From assembly GCA_903887415.1 (NCBI GenBank), contig CAISPO010000046.1:1-62351 (forward strand): a DNA stretch of 62,351 nucleotides, given 5' to 3'. A model generated the notes under the pieces. It saw nothing but the letters and a program-made list of their open reading frames with translations. It searched no databases and was not told the origin of the DNA. The stretch is from an uncultured Bacteroidota bacterium (lineage in GTDB: Bacteria; Bacteroidota; Bacteroidia; Chitinophagales; Chitinophagaceae). This document shows, piece by piece, positions 9,080 to 16,061 of the stretch; the stretch's first letter is position 1; every line of letters starts with the position of its first letter. The position numbers and the translations under genes were made by a program.

Positions 9080-9663
9080 TAACGGGGAGACTCAGGCGAA
9101 GCATGTGGCGGCCCTGTCACCTCGGCCGGAGCGGTGTGTTCCCATTTAGGCTGGTACTCTTTCTGATACGCATCCCACGATTTATGCCTGTAAGCGTTGT
9201 CACCAAAGTAGGTGATCATCATCTCCAGTTCTGACACGCCACGGTAGCCTGGTATTGGGTTAGGGTTCTGAAAATTTTCCATCATAAAAATAGCGGTGGG
9301 AAAAGTCAGTTGGTTTTTCATCATTTCCACAGCGAACATGTTGGCCCTGTGCGCAGAGTCGAACTTATATTCCTTGCCCTGAAAGTGAATAACATCTTTA
9401 GTCTCCGCATTGAACCGCACAGCATAGAAGTTATTATTCATGTACTTTATGAGGTCGGGGTTCTGGAAGGTGGTGGCGTCCATTTTCTTGCACCAGCCGC
9501 ACCAGTCGGTGTACATGTCTATATAAACCTTTTTGGGGCTCTGCTGCATTTTGGCCTGCAACTCATCGATCGAGGTTATCCAGTGGATCTGGTCGCCGGA
9601 ATTGCCCTGGCAGAAAGCTGAAAAGGGTAAAAGTATTGCCAATAATACTGCTGCTAATTTCAT
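9079..9663 (-). CDS. Secreted thioredoxin-fold protein with CGWC motif (copy A)
   Basis: A 194-residue exported protein: signal peptide of about 18 residues ending FSAFC, then a thioredoxin-like domain with redox motif DWCGWCKKM (Cys55, Cys58). The DUF255/thioredoxin_7-type arrangement suggests a periplasmic disulfide reductase or thiol carrier. The start at 9663 is chosen because the signal peptide begins there; an in-frame upstream ATG at 9693 would add ten residues. It is a close paralogue of the next gene: the IHWITSIDELQAKM and TTFQNPDL segments are shared nearly word for word. The C-terminal tail (PPHASPESPR) runs into a repeat and is probably not ancestral. Confidence 0.85.
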   Translation of the reverse strand: MKLAAVLLAILLPFSAFCQGNSGDQIHWITSIDELQAKMQQSPKKVYIDMYTDWCGWCKKMDATTFQNPDLIKYMNNNFYAVRFNAETKDVIHFQGKEYKFDSAHRANMFAVEMMKNQLTFPTAIFMMENFQNPNPIPGYRGVSELEMMITYFGDNAYRHKSWDAYQKEYQPKWEHTAPAEVTGPPHASPESPR

Positions 9664-9716
9664 ATAGTTATACCTGTTTGTGTAAATGCGCATAATAAAT
9701 CAACTAAAGCCGGGGT

Positions 9717-10313
9717 TTAATGCCCTGCTGGAGGCGTCATATCTGTGGCTATACCGTGGTCCCATTTGGGTTTGTAAGAGTTCAGGTATGCGTCCCAGGG
9801 CTGATGCTTGTTGATATTATCACCAAAATAGGTAAGCAGCGGCTCTATCTGTTTCACCTCCATATACCCGGCGATAACTTGGGTGCCATCTTCCGGAAAG
9901 TTCTCCATCATAATAACGGCAGTAGGGTAAGACATGTTTCCTTTCAATAATTTTACCGCAAATGTATTTGCCTTGAACTGCGGATTGAATGAGTAGTCTT
10001 TACCCTGAAAATGAATTACATCCTGTGTCTCGGCATTAAGGCGCACCGCATAAAAGTTGTTGTTCATGTACTTTACCAGGTCCGGGTTCTGGAATGTAGT
10101 AGCGTCCATTTTCTTGCACCAGCCGCACCAGTCGGTATAGACATCCATGTACACTTTTTTGGGGTTTGCCTTCATCTTGGCCTGTAATTCATCAATTGAG
10201 GTGATCCAGTGGATACCTTCAGCGGGAGCTGCGGGCGGGGGTGTTTTCTTCCATGCCAGCAAAGCAACACTCAGCAATACCACAGGAACAGCGAAAAGCA
10301 ATACACGTTTCAT
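9717..10313 (-). CDS. Membrane-anchored thioredoxin-fold protein with CGWC motif (copy B)
   Basis: A 198-residue paralogue of the preceding minus-strand gene, 53 nt upstream of it in the transcription direction. The N-terminus has one hydrophobic segment (residues 4-20), acting as anchor or signal peptide, then a Pro-rich linker (KKTPPPAAPAE) and the thioredoxin-like domain with DWCGWCKKM (Cys62, Cys65). The pair clearly arose by tandem duplication. The start at 10313 is preferred over 10367, which would place 18 extra residues before the signal sequence. It faces ubiX, with 70 nt between the two starts. Confidence 0.85.
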   Translation of the reverse strand: MKRVLLFAVPVVLLSVALLAWKKTPPPAAPAEGIHWITSIDELQAKMKANPKKVYMDVYTDWCGWCKKMDATTFQNPDLVKYMNNNFYAVRLNAETQDVIHFQGKDYSFNPQFKANTFAVKLLKGNMSYPTAVIMMENFPEDGTQVIAGYMEVKQIEPLLTYFGDNINKHQPWDAYLNSYKPKWDHGIATDMTPPAGH

Positions 10314-10355
10314 TTTACAGCAATTTTTGAAAGACGAATTTACAAATATTCCATG

Positions 10356-10363
10356 TAGTTTTG
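10356..10363 (+). promoter_or_regulatory. Candidate -7 element upstream of ubiX
   Basis: TAGTTTTG matches TAnnTTTG, 20 nt before the ubiX ATG at 10384. A TTG at 10327-10329 is 26 nt upstream, slightly beyond the normal spacing. Confidence 0.35.
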
Positions 10364-10383
10364 CCACTTCGCCAAAGAATTTT

Positions 10384-10944
10384 ATGATAAAAATAGCAGT
10401 TGCGGTAACGGGGGCAAGCGGGTCGATCTATGCAAAGGTGCTCTTAGAGCAATTGCAGCGGCTGAAGGACCAGGTGGCAGAAATGTCGATAGTGTGGAGC
10501 GACAATGCCTTCACCGTTTGGCAGCATGAGCTTGGCAATACGGACTACAAACAATTCCCCTTCAAGGTATGGGAGAAGACCGACTTCATGGCGCCATTCG
10601 CGTCCGGCAGCTCTTCTTATAGCGCACTCATCATTTGCCCATGCAGCATGGGCACCCTGGGCCGCATAGCCGGCGGCATCAGCAACGACCTCGTAACCCG
10701 TGCCGCAGATGTAATGCTGAAAGAGCGCCGCAAGCTCATCTGCGTGGTGCGCGAAACACCTTACAATCTCATTCACCTGCGCAACATGACCACGGTAACC
10801 GAAGCCGGAGGCATCATCTGCCCGGCAACCCCTTCATTTTACAGTGGCCCGAAAACGCTGGATGATGTTGCTTATACGGTCATTCACCGGGTGCTGCAAC
10901 TGGCTGGGCTGGATGCGCAAGGGTATAGATGGGGGGAGGAGTAG
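10384..10944 (+). CDS. ubiX: Flavin prenyltransferase UbiX
   Basis: Prenylates FMN with dimethylallyl phosphate to make the cofactor of UbiD-type decarboxylases, used in quinone and aromatic metabolism. The 186-residue protein starts with the flavin-binding VAVTGASGSIYAKVL, has the PCSMGTLGRIAGGISNDL loop, and the RETPYNLIHLRNM segment that carries phosphate and prenyl ligands. An ORF opens upstream at 10147, but family alignment places the start at 10384, just after a promoter element. No ubiD gene is in the window. Confidence 0.93.
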   Translation: MIKIAVAVTGASGSIYAKVLLEQLQRLKDQVAEMSIVWSDNAFTVWQHELGNTDYKQFPFKVWEKTDFMAPFASGSSSYSALIICPCSMGTLGRIAGGISNDLVTRAADVMLKERRKLICVVRETPYNLIHLRNMTTVTEAGGIICPATPSFYSGPKTLDDVAYTVIHRVLQLAGLDAQGYRWGEE

Positions 10945-11025
10945 GTTAAAAGGTTAATTGGTTAAAAAATTAAATGGGGGTATTGGGCAAAATTGCTCAC
11001 CTTCCGGATAAAAAACTTTTTTGCC

Positions 11026-11033
11026 CATTTTTT
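11026..11033. repeat. Left target-site duplication of the IS1595 element
   Basis: CATTTTTT, immediately outside the left inverted repeat, is repeated exactly at 14186-14193. An 8-bp duplication is the known length for the IS1595 family. Confidence 0.85.
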
Positions 11034-11058
11034 GGCACTAATATACCACTTTACACAA
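11034..11058 (+). repeat. Left terminal inverted repeat
   Basis: 25 bp beginning GGCACTAATATACCACTTTA. It is the exact reverse complement of 14161-14185, and is the probable transposase binding and cleavage site. Confidence 0.9.
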
Positions 11059-11072
11059 ATTAGACAATAAAG

Positions 11073-11097
11073 AAGGCTACCTTTTACAGTAGCCCTT
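11073..11097 (-). terminator. Terminator of the 87-residue passenger gene
   Basis: On the minus strand AAGGGCTAC and GTAGCCTT pair around an 8-nt loop and are followed by CTTTATTGTC. It lies 28 nt past the stop of the passenger gene at 11125-11388. Confidence 0.5.
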
Positions 11098-11124
11098 TAT
11101 AGTTAAGTAAATTTATTGTCTTGT

Positions 11125-11388
11125 TTATCTGAGAGTGTGTCCTAGTGTATGTATTATACCGACTATCATAGTTACCACTATACCTGCTATCTTTTTCCAC
11201 ACATTTCCAGTATCCCTCTTTTCTTTCTGTGCTTCAACTACCTTACTGTAGTTCCCTAACTCTATCCTGCAATTCGTAAAGGTGTTATTACTTCCCAAAC
11301 CCTTTATCGCTATCACTCTACTACAACCTTTTGCTTTGATCTTTACACATCTTTGTGTCCTTTTTACCGAACGTTGAGTTTTACTCAT
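11125..11388 (-). CDS. Passenger protein of the IS1595 element, unknown, one TM helix
   Basis: 87 residues, not recognised. The first 35 residues are strongly basic and Ser/Thr/Lys-rich (for example KTQRSVKRTQRCVKIKAKG), followed by a short SNNTFTNCRIELGNYS stretch. A charged helix (VVEAQKEKRDTG) then leads to a C-terminal hydrophobic helix (IAGIVVTMIVGIIHTLG) likely to span the membrane. The gene lies just inside the left end, reads toward it, and has its own terminator-like hairpin. Upstream are two further hairpins that may form its leader. The basic N-terminus could bind nucleic acid; no function is claimed. Confidence 0.5.
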   Translation of the reverse strand: MSKTQRSVKRTQRCVKIKAKGCSRVIAIKGLGSNNTFTNCRIELGNYSKVVEAQKEKRDTGNVWKKIAGIVVTMIVGIIHTLGHTLR

Positions 11389-11407
11389 GCGCTTTTCTTT
11401 TAATTTA

Positions 11408-11479
11408 GATCAGGTCAGATAGTCTTCAAACTTAAATCTGCCTGATCACAGCCTTATGTATCTACATAGGGCTGTTTTT
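11408..11479 (+). ncRNA. Candidate structured RNA ending in an intrinsic terminator
   Basis: Two adjacent stem-loops on the plus strand. The first pairs 11408-11420 with 11435-11446 (GATCAGG/CCTGATC, with one bulged T). The second pairs 11449-11460 with 11463-11474 (CAGCCTTATGTA against TACATAGGGCTG, with one G-U pair) and is followed at once by TTTTT. The second hairpin plus U-run has the form of an intrinsic terminator but no plus-strand gene precedes it. Either a short RNA is made here, or on the other strand this is the structured leader of the passenger gene starting at 11388. It lies inside the IS1595 element. Confidence 0.4.
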
Positions 11480-11632
11480 GTTTGAAAAATCAATACATGC
11501 CCTGATTCAATACTTACTCTATGTCATATTACCTCCTTTTTTGAAATGTTAAAATTAGTAGCAAGACTTAATACCTGCATTTTAAAATGGTAACCCACTA
11601 AACATATCAATAACAAATGCCTTCCGGCGGAG

Positions 11633-11714
11633 ACCCATAAAAGGTAAACGGCTTTTGCAGCTTTGGTAACTCTTATCAGCTCTCTAGGGAAAAGACCATT
11701 TACCTTTTATGGGT
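11633..11714. repeat. Long inverted repeat inside the IS1595 element
   Basis: ACCCATAAAAGGTAAA (11633-11648) and its exact reverse complement TTTACCTTTTATGGGT (11699-11714) enclose 50 nt. Within the loop CTTTT, AGCT and AAAAG can pair further, extending the stem. A 16-bp perfect stem in non-coding DNA suggests a transcribed structure or a binding site. It lies 125 nt beyond the stop of the 108-residue minus-strand gene, so it might also act in 3'-end formation. Confidence 0.5.
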
Positions 11715-11840
11715 TGTTTGCTCTTATTTTTTGTACAATTTCCAAATAGCTATTTCATACCTAGGCTTATCTGTTTCATGACCTCCTTCAACTATAGTTC
11801 TACTAGAAGATAAAGTTAACTCTATACCATTTTTTCATTG

Positions 11841-12167
11841 TCATTGTTTTTTAGTTGTTCCCCATAGTTTGGGAAGAAATACGATAGCAAATCCAATAGC
11901 GATATAAACTATAAATGCATAAATACTATAGTTATGAAATATCCCATTGTATGAATAATACTCACTGAATTTCACAAATGGCCAAAATGCACCATCATCC
12001 TCACGATAGTAGCCATTTGTAAAGATATGTCTATGATAAGAACCATAGTTACTCTCTACATCAGATATTGAACCACAAATGGGTATAAGGTTTACAGTCA
12101 GTGCAAATAGATGAAAGATGCACCACACTATAAGAAATCTCCGTTGTTTCAGCGAGATACTTTGCAT
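11841..12167 (-). CDS. Passenger membrane protein of the IS1595 element, unknown
   Basis: 108 residues, not recognised. A basic N-terminus (LKQRRF) precedes one hydrophobic helix (FLIVWCIFHLFALTVNLIPI). A polar, aromatic loop of about 50 residues follows (YGSYHRHIFTNGYYREDDG and neighbours). A second hydrophobic helix (IYAFIVYIAIGFAIVFLP) ends in a short basic tail (KLWGTTKKQ). The predicted topology is two membrane helices with an external loop. It is AT-rich like the rest of the element and differs from flanking chromosomal genes. Confidence 0.55.
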   Translation of the reverse strand: MQSISLKQRRFLIVWCIFHLFALTVNLIPICGSISDVESNYGSYHRHIFTNGYYREDDGAFWPFVKFSEYYSYNGIFHNYSIYAFIVYIAIGFAIVFLPKLWGTTKKQ

Positions 12168-12234
12168 TATCTAACCATTTAATACTAACAAATATAATAC
12201 TCATCAAACTTAAAATATACTCAAATGAAAAAAT

Positions 12235-12582
12235 CTACTTTTTGGTCGGAGACGGTCTATGCTCTATTTTCAAAAGACTGTCCAAAATGGATACAGTATT
12301 GGCATTGGTCTGTTGTAGTTTCTGTTGCAAGTCTTTTAGTTGTTCTTGCATCTGGAGCTTATCAGTTGCATCAGCATAATGTATATAAAATGGAACTACA
12401 ACAGCAGCTAAAGCAGATACAACTGAGACCGTAATAGGTATCCACCAATATCTGATAGTTCTTTGACCTATTTTAATATCTTGTTTATACTTATCTATTT
12501 CGAGCTGTTTTTTTTCATTTTCAAGTTCATCAGTTCTTAACCGTTGTGTCATTCCATAATAAGTATCATCAAGTCCTCCCAT
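12235..12582 (-). CDS. Passenger coiled-coil membrane protein of the IS1595 element
   Basis: 115 residues. Residues 10-45 form a charged helix (RTDELENEKKQLEIDKYKQD), then one transmembrane segment (YWWIPITVSVVSALAAVVVP), then a second coiled-coil stretch rich in Gln and Leu (KLQMQEQLKDLQQKLQQ). The likely topology is a single-pass protein with helices on both sides. The start at 12582 (MGGLDD) is preferred over one at 12669 that would overlap the transposase promoter region. A smaller plus-strand ORF opposite this gene was judged a shadow. It is divergent from the transposase. Function unknown. Confidence 0.55.
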   Translation of the reverse strand: MGGLDDTYYGMTQRLRTDELENEKKQLEIDKYKQDIKIGQRTIRYWWIPITVSVVSALAAVVVPFYIHYADATDKLQMQEQLKDLQQKLQQTNANTVSILDSLLKIEHRPSPTKK

Positions 12583-12701
12583 GATTATATTTTGTATCGA
12601 AAAGTACAATAAACAATAACATCTTGTTAAGAATAATTTTACACTAAATACCTGCTTTTGTGCAAACATCTACTTATCTTTATGAAACAAATCTGGTTAG
12701 T

Positions 12702-13694
12702 ATGTTCAAGTCGTATAAAAGTATAGCTGAGTTGCTGAAAGCCTTCCCCGATCAGGAAACAGTTCTGAACTATTTAGAACACATGAAATGGAATGGTGTT
12801 GTCGTTTCTCCTTTCGATGCAAGTTCTACTGTGTATAGTAGCGGAAATCACAAGTACAAATGCAGGAACAGCAATAAGTATTTTAATGTGCTGACTGGTA
12901 CTATTTTCGAGAATACTAAAATCCCGTTACAGACATGGTTCCTTGCTATGTATCTGATAGCAACACACAAAAGAGGTATAAGCAGTTACCAGTTAGCAGA
13001 AGACTTGTCAATAACCCAGAAGACCAGTTGGTTCCTTTTAAGCCGGATAAGGTATTGTATGGATCATGGAACTTTTAACGTGAAGTTTGACGGCATAGTA
13101 GAGATGGATGAAGCATATATAGGAGGGAAGAACAAGAACAGGCACAAGGATAAAAAGAAATCAGGTGGTGAAGGTGGCGCAGACAAACAACCTGTTTTAG
13201 GAATGTTGCAGAATGAAGTATCAGAAACTATATACAGGTCTCACAAGTATTTCCCAGATGTAGCTGTTAAAGAGAAGATAGTAGAACAACATGCTATTTT
13301 GAAAATGGAAGTAGTAGATAACACAAAAGGAGAAACTATCCTTCCCGTTTTCAGGGAAAAGGTAGAAAAAGGTAGTACAGTAGTAACAGACGAATACAAT
13401 GTGTACAAGAACTTAAACAATGAGTATGGGCACAAAGTAGTATATCACAGGTTAGAGAACTACGTAACCTCTGATGGGTATACCAGTAACAGGGTAGAAG
13501 GTGCTTGGGGGATATTGAAAAAGGTATGGGGAACTACTTATGCAGGTAGAGTGACAAATGAGCATCTGCACAGATATTGCAGAGAGATAGAGTACAGGTT
13601 TAACACAAGACATCTCGATGCAAAGGATAAAATAAACCTGCTTTTGACAGGTACAAACAAAAGATTAAGGTATAAAGATTTAATTCACAAATAG
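12702..13694 (+). CDS. IS1595-family (ISXO2-like) transposase
   Basis: A 330-residue DDE transposase. The N-terminal region keeps the family layout (KYKCRNSNKYFNVLTGTIF, then IPLQTWFLAMYLIATHKRG), but the paired CxxC zinc ligands are missing: the expected first pair reads SPFDAS and the second CRNS. A helix-turn-helix-like part follows (SSYQLAEDLSITQKTSWF). Catalytic acidic residues are in VEMDEAYIGGK (first Asp), VVTDEYNVY (second Asp) and SNRVEGAWGILKK (Glu). The frame is intact, so the element may still move. The ATG at 12702 fits the family N-terminus; an upstream in-frame Met exists at 12660. Confidence 0.9.
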   Translation: MFKSYKSIAELLKAFPDQETVLNYLEHMKWNGVVVSPFDASSTVYSSGNHKYKCRNSNKYFNVLTGTIFENTKIPLQTWFLAMYLIATHKRGISSYQLAEDLSITQKTSWFLLSRIRYCMDHGTFNVKFDGIVEMDEAYIGGKNKNRHKDKKKSGGEGGADKQPVLGMLQNEVSETIYRSHKYFPDVAVKEKIVEQHAILKMEVVDNTKGETILPVFREKVEKGSTVVTDEYNVYKNLNNEYGHKVVYHRLENYVTSDGYTSNRVEGAWGILKKVWGTTYAGRVTNEHLHRYCREIEYRFNTRHLDAKDKINLLLTGTNKRLRYKDLIHK

Positions 13695-13697
13695 CTT

Positions 13698-13705
13698 TAC
13701 TTTTG
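13698..13705 (+). promoter_or_regulatory. -7 element upstream of the 138-residue passenger gene
   Basis: TACTTTTG matches TAnnTTTG and lies 5 nt before the ATG at 13711, just after the transposase stop. It would give the passenger gene its own nearly leaderless transcript. Confidence 0.35.
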
Positions 13706-13710
13706 GCATA

Positions 13711-14127
13711 ATGGATACGTCACAGGAAATATACAAGGAACTGGAACAACAAGTAGAACGTCTGTCCAGTAACGGTAAACTTCTTACTATAGAGGAAGTC
13801 TTGCGGGAGTATATCGTACCGGAAATAACCGAGGAGCAAAGAAGACTAGCTACACAGATACTAACTGCAAAAAGACCTGAAAAGCTCCAAAAGATATTTG
13901 ACGAAATCAATGCTATAAGAGAAGCTACAAAAATATTAGCACTTATGTATGCATCCGATAATGCAGAAGAGTTTAAAAACCTCGCAGATAAAAAGAAAGA
14001 AAGAACTAAGAAAGTAGAAGTAAAAGAGCCAAACGATTTTGACGAGTTTGTAAAAGGTATCTTGAGTGTTCCAAAACCTACAAAGGAACAGATGAAGGAC
14101 TATGTTAAAAAGAACAGTAAAAAATAG
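13711..14127 (+). CDS. Passenger protein of the IS1595 element, helical, unknown
   Basis: 138 residues, not recognised. It is predicted almost wholly helical and highly charged: Glu-rich N-terminal half (EIYKELEQQVERLSSNGK), a central helix (IFDEINAIREATKILALMYA) and a Lys-rich C-terminus (KKERTKKVEVKE). No signal peptide or membrane segment. It lies 16 nt behind the transposase on the same strand and ends 33 nt before the right inverted repeat. It could be a transposition accessory factor or an unrelated passenger; the sequence does not decide. Confidence 0.6.
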   Translation: MDTSQEIYKELEQQVERLSSNGKLLTIEEVLREYIVPEITEEQRRLATQILTAKRPEKLQKIFDEINAIREATKILALMYASDNAEEFKNLADKKKERTKKVEVKEPNDFDEFVKGILSVPKPTKEQMKDYVKKNSKK

Positions 14128-14160
14128 CTACATATTAGTAGTTATTTTTATTACTTAAGG

Positions 14161-14185
14161 TTGTGTAAAGTGGTATATTAGTGCC
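14161..14185 (-). repeat. Right terminal inverted repeat
   Basis: 25 bp ending ATATTAGTGCC on the plus strand, the exact reverse complement of 11034-11058. Confidence 0.9.
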
Positions 14186-14193
14186 CATTTTTT
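14186..14193. repeat. Right target-site duplication of the IS1595 element
   Basis: CATTTTTT, identical to 11026-11033. Confidence 0.85.
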
Positions 14194-14365
14194 GTATAAT
14201 TTGCTGATAACCAGCAAACTAGAAAAAAGATACCCACATATTATTGCTCAATTCTTGCTCACTTTTTGCGCTAGTTGGATTAGGGTTTTTGTATAAATGT
14301 GATACTTGGTCGTGATTTTGATTGAGACAGTGGGTTAAAGCCTATACTGAAATACAAGTTAAAAT

Positions 14366-14665
14366 TTAACCTTGGGCGGAATCCGGTATCCCGGCCCAAT
14401 TAGCTGTATCTAATACTATGCAATGCACTATTTTCAGATTAAGTCCAACTGTTGCAGTATTTAATCTATCACAGGCGGTTTTTATGTCTTTAAGGGCATC
14501 GCTAAAAGTGATATTTACTTTCCATAACATGCCTTTGGGGAGGGTATATTTTACGGTTCCCTGATCAGTTCTCCAAGATGTATTGTAACCTAATTGAATT
14601 AATTCAACCACAATCCTCGAATCAGCGGAAGGGTCAGAAAGTTCATATATTAATGCTGCGTCCAT
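14366..14665 (-). CDS. Hypothetical protein, third gene of an accessory operon
   Basis: 99 residues, not recognised. It looks like a small soluble alpha/beta domain: an opening strand and helix (ALIYELSDPSADSRIVVELI), a basic strand-like part (YTLPKGMLWKVNITF), a helix (SDALKDIKTACDRLN) and a closing strand (LKIVHCIVLDTANW). No signal peptide. The start lies 5 nt after the stop of the 101-residue gene, so the three minus-strand genes from 15455 to 14366 appear to form one transcript. Base composition is AT-rich, like the rest of the 11-17 kb accessory block. Confidence 0.6.
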   Translation of the reverse strand: MDAALIYELSDPSADSRIVVELIQLGYNTSWRTDQGTVKYTLPKGMLWKVNITFSDALKDIKTACDRLNTATVGLNLKIVHCIVLDTANWAGIPDSAQG

Positions 14666-14670
14666 GATTT

Positions 14671-14976
14671 TTATTGTTTAACTTGATTTTTTAAAAAACC
14701 AAGAAGACCTAAAAGTGTACCCCGTATTCTTCCTTCTTTTAGTGGATCTCCTGGTGGAGGGTTTTTTCTATACAATTCAAGATTTAAAAAAGTAGTTATC
14801 CCTTCTTTTTGCAGGATATTTAAAAAATAATCCCGAGGGAGCCATTTTGATAAAAAAGAATCTATCTTCTGGTAATCCTCAATGGTATCTTTATTCTGAA
14901 TTATTTTACTTTCAAGAATCATTAATTCTTCTGACGTTATCTGTAGATTAACTGGCGCTTCCATATGTTGTGTCAT
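14671..14976 (-). CDS. Hypothetical protein, second gene of an accessory operon
   Basis: 101 residues, not recognised. Mostly helical; a charged first half (SEELMILESKIIQNKDTIED) then LPRDYFLNILQKEG and a Pro/Gly-rich turn (RKNPPPGDPLKEGR) before a short hydrophobic helix at the C-terminus (LLGLLGFLKNQV). The ATG overlaps the stop of the preceding gene as ATGA, indicating translational coupling. No motif suggests an enzyme. Conserved coupling of three small unknown genes makes a joint function likely. Confidence 0.6.
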   Translation of the reverse strand: MTQHMEAPVNLQITSEELMILESKIIQNKDTIEDYQKIDSFLSKWLPRDYFLNILQKEGITTFLNLELYRKNPPPGDPLKEGRIRGTLLGLLGFLKNQVKQ

Positions 14977-15455
14977 TTTTCAGGAGATTTTGAAACGTTT
15001 TTTTGTATTGCTGCAATGGCATCGGATTTTACCTTTGCATCCGCAAGAAAAGACCCCATAGCTGTTAGATTTTCCCTCATGGCTTTTTTATTGTTTTCTA
15101 TCTCATCGTCAATTTCTTTTCTTCTTGTTTTCATGTGTTTGTCAACTTCCGTTTCTGTTTTGAAATAAATACTTACAGACAAGCCTAATAAAAGAGTAAC
15201 TATAAGACCTCCAAATACTAAAAAGTCATCTAAACGCTTGTTTACAGAATCAAATTTTTCTTGAAAATTAAGAGTTGATATTTTGAATTGATTTATAGAT
15301 TGAGCCAAGCCATCTTTTGTCGTATCTAATCTCCCTAAACTTATAGGGGCTTGAACTATATTATGCAATCCCCAGGCCCGATACGTTATTAAAAATGACA
15401 TGGAGATCGCAATTCCGATTATAACCCCAAGTAATATTGTTAAAAAAGTGCGCAT
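14973..15455 (-). CDS. Membrane-anchored coiled-coil protein, first gene of an accessory operon
   Basis: 160 residues with two membrane helices: residues 3-24 (FLTILLGVIIGIAISMSF) and about 78-95 (FGGLIVTLLLGLSVSIY). Between them is a polar segment of about 50 residues (LGRLDTTKDGLAQSINQFK). After the second helix a long charged coiled coil (DKHMKTRRKEIDDEIENNK) ends in a Lys-rich tail. This resembles general membrane scaffold proteins, but no family could be named. It is the first gene of a three-gene minus-strand operon and overlaps the next gene by 4 nt. Confidence 0.6.
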   Translation of the reverse strand: MRTFLTILLGVIIGIAISMSFLITYRAWGLHNIVQAPISLGRLDTTKDGLAQSINQFKISTLNFQEKFDSVNKRLDDFLVFGGLIVTLLLGLSVSIYFKTETEVDKHMKTRRKEIDDEIENNKKAMRENLTAMGSFLADAKVKSDAIAAIQKNVSKSPEK

Positions 15456-16061
15456 TTCATGGATAGTTTTATTTTATTTTTTGTCCAAATTGAAATGCAA
15501 AAACCTTGAAACCTGCTTATAGCGCGGATTTACAAGACAAATAATACAAATCATTTTTAAACTTTACAAATTGGATTGTAAATGTAAAAAGAAAAGTACT
15601 AACCTTCTCCCAAAATAAGTGAATTATTTAGGTTGAATTTCCAAATAGTCTTATCAACATATTGTGCATATCCCTCTTTGGTTATTTATCTGCTTAAATA
15701 AGATAATTTTCGTGCCTGCACAACTGACCATGCTTTTTCATTTATCCTACGCACGGTTTTTCTGATGTGGAAACATAAAGGTCTCTCGTAACGCAGAAGC
15801 GCAGTTCAGTTATTTCGTTTTTTAAGACCGCCAAGCGCGAGTTTGAGTTGTTGCCGCCGACTTTTAGTGTTCAAATCGTATATCCCGACATAAAGGTAAA
15901 ATGAAGAAATGAGATGGGCAAAACAGAAAAACATGATAGTGAGTTTTTCGTGCTGTCATGTGACGTATGCGGGATATGATGTAAAATAATTGTTGTCGGG
16001 CCTTACAAAAGGTCGGTAGAATGATGCCTCGGTTGAATTAGAAAATACTTACCTCTCAACG
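15456..16061. other. 606-bp intergenic region without a recognisable gene
   Basis: AT-rich non-coding DNA between two minus-strand accessory genes. An 8-bp inverted pair ATATCCCG/CGGGATAT (near 15880 and 15970) is the only structure noticed, and could be chance. No tRNA-like fold, no CRISPR repeat and no convincing promoter was seen. It may be a remnant of deleted accessory genes. Confidence 0.4.

Larger units (their letters stand above)
11034..14185 (+). mobile_element. IS1595-family (ISXO2-like) element with passenger genes
   Basis: A complete 3152-bp element. Its ends are perfect 25-bp inverted repeats (11034-11058 and 14161-14185) starting GGCACTAATATACC, flanked by 8-bp direct repeats. 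It contains one DDE transposase (12702-13694) and four small ORFs with no evident transposition role: 87, 108 and 115 residues on the minus strand and 138 residues on the plus strand. Two non-coding stretches have long inverted repeats. Most IS1595 elements are nearer 1 kb, so about 2 kb here is passenger DNA. Intact ends, an intact transposase frame and identical target repeats suggest a recent insertion. Removal restores the sequence TTGCCCATTTTTTGTATAA. Confidence 0.9.

Noticed and set aside
12225..12434. 69-residue plus-strand ORF with a membrane helix inside the IS1595 element.
   Set aside because: Fully antisense to the 115-residue coiled-coil gene, which has the more protein-like pattern; treated as a shadow.
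15870..15980. ATATCCCG/CGGGATAT inverted pair as an RNA element.
   Set aside because: Only 8 bp over about 80 nt; expected by chance in AT-rich DNA and lacking a terminator or promoter.
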